Shown here piece after piece: positions 17,995-26,786 of a DNA stretch of 53,128 bases (position 1 is its first letter; each line of letters starts with the position of its first letter). The notes under the pieces were generated by a model that ran no database searches, was not told where the DNA came from, and was given only the letters and a program-made list of their open reading frames with translations. The translations under genes and the position numbers were made by a program. This DNA comes from an uncultured Eubacterium sp. GTDB lineage: Bacteria; Bacillota; Clostridia; Lachnospirales; Lachnospiraceae. The DNA lies in NCBI GenBank assembly GCA_910586445.1, contig CAJUHV010000023.1:1-53128 (forward strand), written 5' to 3'.

Positions 17995-19797
17995 ATGGCA
18001 AAGCTTTCAGATTATATATTTCAGTATCTGTTGGAAAAGGGCGTGCAGCATGCATTTATGTTGCCGGGCGGCGGGGCCATGCATCTGGACGATTCGCTGG
18101 GCAGGTCAGGGATGGAGTATACCTGTTTTATGCATGAACAGGCGGCAGCGGTGGCAGCAGAGGCATACGGGCAGCATAAAAATTCGCCGGGCCTGCTCCT
18201 AGTCACATCGGGGCCGGGGGCGACGAATGCGATTACCGGGGTGGCTGCAGCATGGATTGATTCGACGCCCATGATCGTCATATCCGGGCAGGCGAAAAGG
18301 GAGGATCTTGTGGGAGGCAGGAAAGTCAGGCAGGCAGGATCACAGGAAGTGCAGGTCATTCCGATGGTAGGCTGCATTACAAAATATGCCGTGCAGGTTT
18401 TAGAGCCGGAAAAAATCGGATTTTATCTGGAGAAAGCATGGACAGAGGCAGTAACCGGGCGCCCGGGGCCGGTCTGGCTCGACATTCCCCTGGATGTGCA
18501 GGCAGCTGCCGTGGATGTCGGCAGGATGGCAAAAGCAGTCCTGGAGCATAAGGATTCTGGAATGAACGGGGGTGGGGATGACACAGAAGTACAGCAGGCT
18601 GCTGAAAAAACAGCAGATCTTTTGTTGAATGCATCGAAGCCCCTTATACTGGCGGGAAATGGCATAAAGATTTCCGGTGCGCTGGAAGAGCTGCAGGAAG
18701 TGATAGGCCTGTCAGGCGCGCCCGTCCAGACTACATGGAAGGCTGCGGACCTGTTTGGCGAGGAGGAAGGCTGTTACGTCGGCCATCCCGGCATTATGGG
18801 CGACAGGGGGGCAAACCTGATCCTGCAGGAGGCGGATTTTATCTTATCGGTAGGCTGCCGCCTGGATACAAGCATTACTGCATTTAATGACAGGCACTTT
18901 GGGAAAAACGCGAAAAAAGCGGTGGTAGATATTGATGCGGCTGAGATCGGCAGGATGGATTTTGAAAAAGAAGTTTCGGCAGCGTGCGATGCAGGCATTT
19001 TTTTAAGGAGGCTGGCGGAAGAGCTGCGGCAGAAGATCAATAAATCAGACAGCAGCCGGGCTGCTAGGCAGCAGGCTGAGCGTAGGATCTGGCTGTCTGA
19101 GTGCCGTAAATGTAGGGAGAAATACCCGGTCATAACAAAAGAGCATAAAGATGTGGAAGGATATGTCAGCGCCTATTATTTTATCGGGGAATTATGCAGG
19201 CTGCTGAAGGAAGATGACGTCATTGTCCCAGAGAGCTCCGGCGGTGCGGGCGAGATCACATACCAGGCATTCCGGCTGAAAAAGGGACAGAAAATGAAAA
19301 ACGCCGCAGGGCTGGGCGCCATGGGATTCGGGCTGCCCTATGCGGTCGGGGCCTGCATCGCGAATGGCCGGAAAAGGACTATACTGATCAACGGAGACGG
19401 GGCGTTCCAGCTGAACATACAGGAGTTGGAGACGCTGCACCGCCTGCAGCTGCCGGTGAAAATCTTTATATGGAATAACGGGGGATATGCCAGCATCCGT
19501 TCCATGCAGAGAAATAATTTTGGAGGACATTATGTGGCAAGCAGCATGGAAAGCGGCCTGAGCCTTCCGGACATAAGCAGGGTGGCGCAGGCATACGGCT
19601 TTCAGACATGCACTGTGCATGACAACCGCGGGCTGGACAGACTGCTGCCGGAGATCATGGCAGACCAGAAGCCGGTCCTGTGTGAGCTGATGGTGCTGCC
19701 GGAAGAGACGGTGTCCCCGAGGGTGAAGGCATCTGTGGGAGCAGACGGGAAAATGACGTCGGGGCTTTTGGAGCGGATGTGGCCGTATATAGATTGA
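17995..19797 (+). CDS. TPP-dependent carboligase, acetolactate-synthase-like (YerE-like candidate)
   Basis: About 600 residues with the three-domain layout of thiamine diphosphate enzymes. The N-terminal Pyr domain has the catalytic Glu (MHEQAAAVAAEAYG) and TSGPGATNAITGVAAAW. A central domain (KPLILAGNGIKISGA) follows, and the C-terminal PP domain has the binding motif NGDGAFQLNIQELETL with WNNGGYASIR. It is not in an isoleucine/valine operon but among sugar genes including rfbF and rfbH types, so a YerE-like role (moving a two-carbon unit from pyruvate to a CDP-deoxy-4-keto sugar) is attractive but unproven. The ATG at 17995 follows GAGGTGG. The gene is visibly GC-richer than its neighbours. 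Confidence 0.8.
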   Translation: MAKLSDYIFQYLLEKGVQHAFMLPGGGAMHLDDSLGRSGMEYTCFMHEQAAAVAAEAYGQHKNSPGLLLVTSGPGATNAITGVAAAWIDSTPMIVISGQAKREDLVGGRKVRQAGSQEVQVIPMVGCITKYAVQVLEPEKIGFYLEKAWTEAVTGRPGPVWLDIPLDVQAAAVDVGRMAKAVLEHKDSGMNGGGDDTEVQQAAEKTADLLLNASKPLILAGNGIKISGALEELQEVIGLSGAPVQTTWKAADLFGEEEGCYVGHPGIMGDRGANLILQEADFILSVGCRLDTSITAFNDRHFGKNAKKAVVDIDAAEIGRMDFEKEVSAACDAGIFLRRLAEELRQKINKSDSSRAARQQAERRIWLSECRKCREKYPVITKEHKDVEGYVSAYYFIGELCRLLKEDDVIVPESSGGAGEITYQAFRLKKGQKMKNAAGLGAMGFGLPYAVGACIANGRKRTILINGDGAFQLNIQELETLHRLQLPVKIFIWNNGGYASIRSMQRNNFGGHYVASSMESGLSLPDISRVAQAYGFQTCTVHDNRGLDRLLPEIMADQKPVLCELMVLPEETVSPRVKASVGADGKMTSGLLERMWPYID

Positions 19798-19865
19798 TAG
19801 AAAATGCAAGATACAAAATAAGAAATAGTCGTGTTAATTGATAACGAAATGATCAAGGAGAATAA

Positions 19866-20953
19866 ATGAAAGACTTTTCTACAGAAGTTATACAGTTAAT
19901 AAATAAAATCAGAGATGCTGGTCAAATCATCATTTATGGAGCAAAACAGCGGGCAAAAGATATCCTTCCTGTATGTGAGGCGTTTGCTGAAAAAAATAGT
20001 ATTCAGGCAGCGGTTACATCAAGGGGGAGGGGGTAAAACAGTTTCTAGGGGGTATTGAAGTCCAAGAGATAGATGAAATAAATATAAACAGCCATACCTT
20101 GGTTTTGGTAGTTATGGACGAGTGTCGTTTTCATAAAATAAGACAGATGTCTCTGCTGAATGCGGCAGGAAGCATAATATATTTGAACATGCCGCTGATT
20201 ATAGAGGCCAGAAGGTATGCGGTTTTTAAAATGTTTGAAAAGTCCGGCATAGATCTGAGGCTGCTGGATAATATTCAGGTTGGTGACATTATACGGCGTG
20301 AAGCTCCACGGCAGTATTATAACATCACTGCAAAATCTTGGGAGATTGCAGCTGAAGAGACAGCCAGATATGTAGTAAGCTATTTACGGCAGGCGGATGT
20401 TTTTGCAAATGCAGCAGCGTATCATGCGTGGCTGAAAGAGCAGATCAGAAAAAACCAGACGGAAAAGGGAATCAACATGGAGTTTGGTGTGGCAGGCGGC
20501 AGCAGCTTATGGAAACTTGCTGATGAGGACATGAATATTTTCTATGGGTTTGATTCATTTGAAGGACTGCCGGAAGACTGGTTTTGGGATTATGAAAAGG
20601 GGGCTTTTAAAGAAAATGGGATACCGGAAGTGCCGGATCATGTAGAGCTGGTTAAAGGCTGGTATGACACAGTGCTGCCTGTATTTTCTGGCAGAAATGA
20701 TATGATTGGCAGGCGTGCAGATTTTATTCACATTGATTGTGATTTATATACATCGACGAAAACTATATTTGATAATATGGACAGGTTTATAAAAAAAGGA
20801 ACGATCATAGCGTTTGATGAGTATTTTAATTATCCGGGGTGGCAGCTTGATGAATATAGGGCATTTCAAGAATATGTTTCATCTAAAGAACTGAAATATG
20901 AGTATCTTGCATATGTAGAGAACGGTTCTCAGGTATGTGTAAGAATATTGTAA
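19866..20953 (+). pseudogene. TylF-type methyltransferase, broken at a degenerate poly-G tract
   Basis: A paralogue of the gene at 16886. From the ATG at 19866 (AAGGAG upstream) the frame encodes a Rossmann-like start (IIIYGAKQRAKDILPV, AAVTSRG) and stops at 20034, after 56 residues, just behind GGGGGAGGGGG (20023-20033). The remainder lies in another frame and is intact to 20953: VKQFLGGIEVQEIDEIN, NMEFGVAGGSSLWKLA, FYGFDSFEGLPEDWFWDYEK, DFIHIDCDLYTSTKTIFDN and FDEYFNYPGWQLDEY. A tract of 9 or 12 bases would restore the frame, as in the paralogue. The A interruption should make slippage rare, so it may be locked OFF. The undamaged downstream sequence argues that the break is recent. Confidence 0.85.
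20023..20033 (+). repeat. Interrupted poly-G tract (G5-A-G5), frame closed
   Basis: It lies at the position homologous to the G9 tract at 17043. Its length of 11 leaves TAA in frame immediately afterwards. Confidence 0.85.
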
Positions 20954-21004
20954 AGATACAGACAAATGAAATGGTGATCATCTGGAAGAAAGCGGAGGAA
21001 GAAA

Positions 21005-22333
21005 ATGGCAATGGGTGTATCAGAAATAGTACAAAAATATAAGCATTTTATCGGTAGATATTCCTCGCAGGTGGATACGTTGGAATCAGCTGAGCAAATT
21101 ATATGCAATTTTCGCAGTGCATTAGCCGAAAAGGACATTATTTTATACGGAGCCGGGTGCGTAGGCAGGGATTTAGCAGTTCTTTTGATGGAAATGGGAA
21201 TTAAAATCTCAAAAATAGTTGATAAAAACTGGACAGATATAGGAGTGTGCGGTGGAATCTCAGTAGAAAGCCCGGAATCATTGAAATCAGCTGAAGCCAT
21301 GGAAAACAGTATTGTAATTGCAGCGTGTGATCGTAGGCAGATGTCGGAGATATTAAGGGATATAGAGGAACTGCACGCAGGCATAAAGAATATCGAATGC
21401 GGTCATGACATTCATATGCTGCTGCAGAGTGCATGGTGCATGACAAAGGCTGTGAATGACCGTGGAATTACTTTAAAAAATTGTTATGAATGTACATGTC
21501 TGGATAGTACCTGCATATCACTGCGCACATATTTGAAAAAGATGAATCAATACGAAGAACATCAGGAATGTGGTACTGATAAAGTGCAGATGATTGGATA
21601 TCTGCTGTCAAATATATGTACTTTAAACTGCAAAAACTGTTGTGAAGCCGTTCCTTATATGCCCAAAAAGATGAAACGGTTTATACCAGCGGAAAGGGTC
21701 ATAAATGATATAAACAAAATGAGTTCGGCATGCAGTTTTTTGACATTGGTAGAATTTATTGGCGGAGAACCATTTTTGCATCCGCAGCTGCCGCAGGTTA
21801 TCAAAGAAGTATTAAAAATACCGAATGTGGGAATGGTGCATATTTTTACAAATGGAACAGTAATTCCTAGTGACGAACTGTGCAGTGTATTGGGCAACAG
21901 CCGTATAACTGTATATATATCCAATTATCAGGTGTCATATCCGGACAAATTTAAGGGTGAGGCCAGTCAGACTGCAAATAAACTTGAGCAATATGAAGTG
22001 CCGTTTTTCTTTGGAAAAAAACAGAACTGGATGGATTTTACAACATTTGAATTAAAGGAAGAAAATGAGGAAAAGCTTTCTTCAAAATTTAATGATTGTT
22101 TTTTACATAACTGTAATCGGTTGATGGATGGAAAATTATACGTGTGTCCGCATCAGTACGCGGGCATCCAGTTAGGATATTTAGAAGAAGCAAATATAAT
22201 AGATATTTATGCATATACGGATCAGCAGTTGGCAGAAGAACTAGATAAATTTAAAGGTTGGACATATCTACAAGCATGCAGGCAGTGTCCTATGCCGGAT
22301 GCTCCTATCGTGCTTTCCGGTGAACAAATATAG
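21005..22333 (+). CDS. Radical SAM protein with N-terminal Rossmann-like module
   Basis: The protein has 442 residues. Residues about 38-130 form the Rossmann-like module (DIILYGAGCVGRDLAVLLME). The radical SAM core follows: CTLNCKNC (Cys-x3-Cys-x2-Cys), EFIGGEPFLHP (GGE motif) and VHIFTNGTVIPSDE. A C-terminal Cys cluster (CFLHNC, LYVCPH, CRQC) suggests an auxiliary iron-sulphur site of SPASM/twitch type. No precursor peptide is nearby, and the setting points to sugar rather than peptide modification. The C-terminal SGEQI ending is shared with the protein at 24499 (VGEQI). The reaction, such as dehydrogenation, epimerisation or dehydration, cannot be told from sequence. Confidence 0.8.
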   Translation: MAMGVSEIVQKYKHFIGRYSSQVDTLESAEQIICNFRSALAEKDIILYGAGCVGRDLAVLLMEMGIKISKIVDKNWTDIGVCGGISVESPESLKSAEAMENSIVIAACDRRQMSEILRDIEELHAGIKNIECGHDIHMLLQSAWCMTKAVNDRGITLKNCYECTCLDSTCISLRTYLKKMNQYEEHQECGTDKVQMIGYLLSNICTLNCKNCCEAVPYMPKKMKRFIPAERVINDINKMSSACSFLTLVEFIGGEPFLHPQLPQVIKEVLKIPNVGMVHIFTNGTVIPSDELCSVLGNSRITVYISNYQVSYPDKFKGEASQTANKLEQYEVPFFFGKKQNWMDFTTFELKEENEEKLSSKFNDCFLHNCNRLMDGKLYVCPHQYAGIQLGYLEEANIIDIYAYTDQQLAEELDKFKGWTYLQACRQCPMPDAPIVLSGEQI

Positions 22334-22346
22334 GCGGATAATATAA

Positions 22347-24398
22347 TTGAAAAATATGACTCAGGAAGAAAAGTATATTATAAGGCAGTTTCAGAGCAAT
22401 TTTGCAGACAGGAATGAAAGGATTGCAATTTATGGAATCGGAGTTAATACAAAACTGATATTGGAAACTTTTCCTGACGTATCTGTTGTTGGGCTGATGG
22501 ATGCCGCCTGTCTGGAGCCGGTTTTATACGGGAAAAGGCTGCTGTCAGATGAAGACATTGTTGGTAATGTGGATATCATTCTTGTAGTTGCAAGAAAAGC
22601 TGTACAGGGCATTATTTATCCAAGAATCAGCAATTATAAAAAATCTGGGATAAGAATAGTAAATATAGAGGGGCAGGAGCTTGGAGCAGAGGAATATCAA
22701 GGGATCGATATATTGCAATGGCATGTAGGATGTGGTGACATAGAAAAAGAGATAGACTGTCATGAATGCATTTCTTTTGATCTATTTGATACGCTGCTGA
22801 TGCGCAGCTTTTTGAGATCGTCAGATGTATTTGAAGCATCTGATGAAATGGCTGCTTATGGTTCTAGTTTTAAGAAAAATGAATTTATAAAAGCTAGATG
22901 CTCTGCCGAAGCAGAGGGTGAAGCCCTTTTGGACATTAAACAGATCTATGAAAAGGTGTGCGATAGATGTAGTATTACAAGAGATCAGGCAGATAGGCAG
23001 CTGCAGTTGGAGTTTGCGATAGAGAAAGAGCATATGGTTGCCAGAAAAGATGTATGTTGGCTGCTGTCGTATGCCAGAAGCCAGAATAAAAAAGTATATA
23101 TACTTTCTGACATGTATTATGGAAGGAAGGCGTTAAAATGTCTGTGTGAACAGGCAGGGGTATCGGTCAGCGAATCGGAGATTATATCATCGTGTGAGAT
23201 CAATATGTCTAAAGAGAATGGAGAGGCTTTTAAATATTTAAAGCATACTGCAGGTACAGAATCTATTTTGCATATTGGCGACAATGTCAGAAATGATTAC
23301 CAAAATGCTATAAAATCAGGAATAGATGCTGTACAGATACTCAGCAGTAGTGAGATGCTTCTGCATTCTAGTATCGCGGGAATGATGTCAGATGTAAGTT
23401 CCTATGCAAAAAGATGTTGTTTGGGATTAATACTGTCAGATATTTTTAACAGTCCGTTTGCTCTGAACCAGACAAAGGGGATAGTGTCAATATCAGACTG
23501 CAGGCAATTTGGGTATTTTCTTGGGCCGGTATTTTATAATTTTTCATGTTGGCTGATACAACAGGCATGTGCGGACGGCATTGAGCAGATGATCCTGCCG
23601 GGCCGTGATGGTTGGCTGATCAGCCAGATCATGCATATTATGCAGCCTGAATTTGAGCATGTCTATATTGCTGCATCTCGCAGGGCTTATGAGTTAGCTT
23701 CTGTTCACAGCGAAGATGATATTCAGCGTATCGCAAATAAAAATTATAAAGGCACCCTGCAAGAAATGTATGCAGCAAGATTCAATGTAAGGATATCAGA
23801 AGGGGAATCTTTGGAAGATACTGCGGTGCGTATATTGACAGAAGCAGAATATCAAAGAAAATATCTGATGAAATATCTGAAGTATATGGGAATCCAGAAA
23901 GATTGTGTAAAAGGTATCTTTGACTGTGTGGCTTCGGGCACTGTACATGCGTGTTTGGAACAGCTGTCAGGATATAGGATTAAGGGATATTATTTTGGCA
24001 CATCACTACCATCTTGGCAGGGGCTGGTAATAAAAAATGCATTCGGCAGTACGGGAGGTTACAGTGACAGCGTACCTGTACTGGATCATTATCTGCTGAT
24101 TGAAAATCTACTTTCAGAGCGGTGCGGAACATTTATTGGATTTTTGGACGGAGAGATGCTGTTTGAGGATAATGTGCAGCCGGATGACCTAGGACTTATA
24201 CAGGAAGGGATACTTAGTTATGTTCGTGATGCGGTCCGTTCATTTGGCATCAATATGATAGATTTGAATTTTTGCAATGAAATTATAGATGCAGTATTTC
24301 GAAAGATGGATATATCAGAGCGGATAAAGAAGATGTTTATTTATGATGACAGTTATCTTGGTGAGAAAGGTGCATATAGGATTTGGCCCTCACTGTGA
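22347..24398 (+). CDS. COG5610-like HAD protein with N-terminal Rossmann-like module
   Basis: A 683-residue three-part protein. Residues about 20-115 are the Rossmann-like module (IAIYGIGVNTKLILETF). Residues about 140-345 are a HAD domain: CISFDLFDTLLMRSFL (motif I), VYILSDMYYGRKAL and ILHIGDNVRNDYQNAIKSGI. Residues about 380-680 match the second domain of the protein at 8796 in arrangement: ILPGRDGWLISQIMH, VYIAASRRAYELAS and GIFDCVASGTVHACLEQL. The role is unknown. It sits between two radical SAM genes and probably acts on the same substrate. The frame opens with TTG at 22347, nine bases after AGGCGG; an ATG at 22356 is the alternative. Confidence 0.75.
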   Translation: MKNMTQEEKYIIRQFQSNFADRNERIAIYGIGVNTKLILETFPDVSVVGLMDAACLEPVLYGKRLLSDEDIVGNVDIILVVARKAVQGIIYPRISNYKKSGIRIVNIEGQELGAEEYQGIDILQWHVGCGDIEKEIDCHECISFDLFDTLLMRSFLRSSDVFEASDEMAAYGSSFKKNEFIKARCSAEAEGEALLDIKQIYEKVCDRCSITRDQADRQLQLEFAIEKEHMVARKDVCWLLSYARSQNKKVYILSDMYYGRKALKCLCEQAGVSVSESEIISSCEINMSKENGEAFKYLKHTAGTESILHIGDNVRNDYQNAIKSGIDAVQILSSSEMLLHSSIAGMMSDVSSYAKRCCLGLILSDIFNSPFALNQTKGIVSISDCRQFGYFLGPVFYNFSCWLIQQACADGIEQMILPGRDGWLISQIMHIMQPEFEHVYIAASRRAYELASVHSEDDIQRIANKNYKGTLQEMYAARFNVRISEGESLEDTAVRILTEAEYQRKYLMKYLKYMGIQKDCVKGIFDCVASGTVHACLEQLSGYRIKGYYFGTSLPSWQGLVIKNAFGSTGGYSDSVPVLDHYLLIENLLSERCGTFIGFLDGEMLFEDNVQPDDLGLIQEGILSYVRDAVRSFGINMIDLNFCNEIIDAVFRKMDISERIKKMFIYDDSYLGEKGAYRIWPSL

Positions 24399-24498
24399 TG
24401 GACGTTCTAGTGTGGGGCAGAGAGCAGATGCAGGATAGTGGTGCAGGTGTAAGATTGGTTTGTCTAAGTGACTTCAGGCAACAGAAAAGAGGTAAAAT

Positions 24499-25641
24499 AT
24501 GGGGGAAGTAGCTGCATTTAACCAGAAAATGCTGAATACAGAAAAGAAGATTGCAATCTATGGGACAACTCCTTGCGGAAGGACTGCAAAGAAGGCAATT
24601 GAAAACTCTGGGGGATCTGTGGATATATTTATCGACAGGCTTCGGGGGGGGGTGAAATGTTTTGAGGGTATTCCAATACTACATTTCAAAGAAATTGAGG
24701 ATATCGGTCAGTATCTCATAATCAACTGTGCATCTTCTAACTTTTGGAAGATTACAGATTTTTTATTTGAGCAGGGAGTCAAAAAGGTTTACCATGCTTT
24801 ATCTTTGCTGGAGAGCATTCCGAAAGAGGATAGTGAACTGGCAATGCATGATGTAAGAAAGATGTATGAGCACTTTGTAAAAGCGGATGGGAATGAACGG
24901 ATATACAAGCTTGCGGTTATTCTTACAGAAAAATGTACGCTGCGATGTAAATATTGTTCTTTGTATATGCCGTATATTGCCAGAAATGCAAGGAATCTGG
25001 ATATTACACGATGTGATTTGGATGTAGACAAACTTTTAGATGCAGTCGGGATGCTGGAATCTCTGACGGTTATGGGCGGCGAAGTGTTTGTGCATCCAAA
25101 CTGGGGAGATTTTGTGACGCATTGCTGTATGGATGATCGTATCAAGCAGGTTGTGGTGCTTACAAATGCAACAATTATACCAAAAGACCCTAAGCCGCTT
25201 CAGAGTAAAAAAGTGGTGTTGGCGATAGATGATTATGGAGATCTATCTAAAAAGCAGAATGAGCTTATAGCTTGGGCACGGGAGTATGGGATTAAATATG
25301 AGATTGTGCATCAGGAGCATTGGCATGATGTATCTGCATATGAAATGTTGGAAGAGACAGACAAAGAACGAATTGAAAAATTTGATAACTGTCAGATCAA
25401 AGGATGTTGGAATATATCAGGTGGATTTTTATATAGATGTCCTGTGTCTTATTACAAAATGAAGTATATGCTTTCAAAAGAGATAACAGAAAGTGCAGAT
25501 TTTATAGATCTGATCAGCTTGGATGCTGCAGAGATAAAAGAACAGATAAAACGGCTTTATAGAAAGAAGTATCTAGAAGCGTGCAGTTATTGCATTGGAA
25601 CAGACAGCCGCAATCTTATAAGCGTAGGAGAACAGATTTAA
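24499..25641 (+). CDS. Radical SAM protein with N-terminal Rossmann-like module (G9, open)
   Basis: The protein has 380 residues. Residues about 15-110 are the Rossmann-like module (KIAIYGTTPCGRTAKKAIE, FIDRLRGGVKCFEGIPI). Residues about 130-290 hold the radical SAM core: ILTEKCTLRCKYCSLYMP (Cys-x3-Cys-x2-Cys), VMGGEVFVHPNW and VVVLTNATIIP. A C-terminal Cys set (CQIKGCW, YRCPVSYY, CSYC) matches the pattern in the protein at 21005. A G9 tract (24644-24652) encodes the RGGV turn of the N-terminal module and keeps the frame open. The product is unknown; the context suggests glycan tailoring together with its paralogue and the FkbM genes downstream. Confidence 0.8.
   Translation: MGEVAAFNQKMLNTEKKIAIYGTTPCGRTAKKAIENSGGSVDIFIDRLRGGVKCFEGIPILHFKEIEDIGQYLIINCASSNFWKITDFLFEQGVKKVYHALSLLESIPKEDSELAMHDVRKMYEHFVKADGNERIYKLAVILTEKCTLRCKYCSLYMPYIARNARNLDITRCDLDVDKLLDAVGMLESLTVMGGEVFVHPNWGDFVTHCCMDDRIKQVVVLTNATIIPKDPKPLQSKKVVLAIDDYGDLSKKQNELIAWAREYGIKYEIVHQEHWHDVSAYEMLEETDKERIEKFDNCQIKGCWNISGGFLYRCPVSYYKMKYMLSKEITESADFIDLISLDAAEIKEQIKRLYRKKYLEACSYCIGTDSRNLISVGEQI
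24644..24652 (+). repeat. G9 homopolymer tract, frame open
   Basis: Nine G, read CGG GGG GGG GTG, encode Arg-Gly-Gly-Val. The encoded position in the N-terminal module is equivalent to that of the tract at 17043 although the catalytic domains are unrelated. Confidence 0.9.
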
Positions 25642-25685
25642 CGGTAAAGGTATGGCACGGAGACATACTGTTTAGGAGAGAGTTT

Positions 25686-26774
25686 ATGAAAGATACAAAG
25701 AGCATGGAAAATATTTTGTCGTATTCCAAGATTATTTTTTATGGTATAGGAAACCAGTTTAAAGAGTGTTATAAGCTGTTTGAGCAGAAAGATACGGTAT
25801 TGTTTGACAGTTTTTTGAAAAAAGCAGGAACTGTGGTCAATGGGAAAATGATTTATCCGCCGTCTGACCTGCCGAAGCATTATGACAGCAGTACAGCAGT
25901 GGTTATATCGTCTATTTATAAGCAGCATGAGATAGCAAAGATGCTGTGCAGCAGGTGGATGATCCCGTCAGAACATATTTATATGTATACATCAGAATCA
26001 TGGGAAAAGTACATATACAGGCCGGAGCTGGTAGAGAAGAACTGGGATCAGATATTAAAATGCAGGGATCTGCTGGCTGATGAAGCATCCAGGGAATATT
26101 ATATGAATTCAATTCAGGCACGTATGAAACGTTCGCCATTGATGCTCCATCCAAATCCCAACTGCAGGTCAACAGGGGAATATGGGGAGGCCGTAACACT
26201 GAAGCAGGGAGACCTTATGATCGACTGCGGGGCGTATACAGGCGATACTGCGGCATTGTATATAGATCGTTTAAAAGGAAACTGCACTGTGTTTGCAGTT
26301 GAACCGTTTCAGCTGAATTATGATGCTATGCTGGATAGAATCCGCTTAAACAAATGGCAGAAATATGTGAAGCCATATAATTGTGCGCTAGGAGAACATG
26401 AATCAGATAGTTTTATACAATATAACGATGGTGATTTTGGAATGGCTGTGAATTTGTCATCAGAGAAAGGGGAGCGGAGACAGCCTGTTAAAGTGGAGAC
26501 ACTGGATCATTTATTTTTTGGAAAAAAGGTGTCTTATATTAAGATGGACATTGAAGGGGAAGAATGCAGCGCGTTAAAAGGGGCAGTTCAGCTGATTTCA
26601 GCGAATAAGCCGAGGCTTTTGATTTCTGCATATCACAGGATAGAAGACCTCTGGAGGATACCAGAAATTATATGGGATATTAACAGCAGTTATAAAATAT
26701 TTGCAGGACATGCTCCAGACTGTTCTGCTGAGGCGGAATTTTATTGTATTGATAAAAGTGAAGCTGATGGATAA
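25686..26774 (+). CDS. FkbM-family methyltransferase with N-terminal Rossmann-like module
   Basis: About 362 residues. The N-terminal 100 residues form the module KIIFYGIGNQFKECYKLFEQ with VVISSIYKQHEIAKML. The FkbM methyltransferase starts near residue 175: MIDCGAYTGDTAALY (SAM loop), VFAVEPFQLNYDAM, VKVETLDHLFFGKKVSYIKM and DIEGEECSALKGAV. FkbM proteins O-methylate sugars or related hydroxyls. I use the ATG at 25686, which follows AGGAGAG (25674-25680); the frame opens at 25581 inside the preceding gene. It is paralogous to the next gene. Confidence 0.85.
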   Translation: MKDTKSMENILSYSKIIFYGIGNQFKECYKLFEQKDTVLFDSFLKKAGTVVNGKMIYPPSDLPKHYDSSTAVVISSIYKQHEIAKMLCSRWMIPSEHIYMYTSESWEKYIYRPELVEKNWDQILKCRDLLADEASREYYMNSIQARMKRSPLMLHPNPNCRSTGEYGEAVTLKQGDLMIDCGAYTGDTAALYIDRLKGNCTVFAVEPFQLNYDAMLDRIRLNKWQKYVKPYNCALGEHESDSFIQYNDGDFGMAVNLSSEKGERRQPVKVETLDHLFFGKKVSYIKMDIEGEECSALKGAVQLISANKPRLLISAYHRIEDLWRIPEIIWDINSSYKIFAGHAPDCSAEAEFYCIDKSEADG

Positions 26775-26786
26775 GGAGATATAGGC

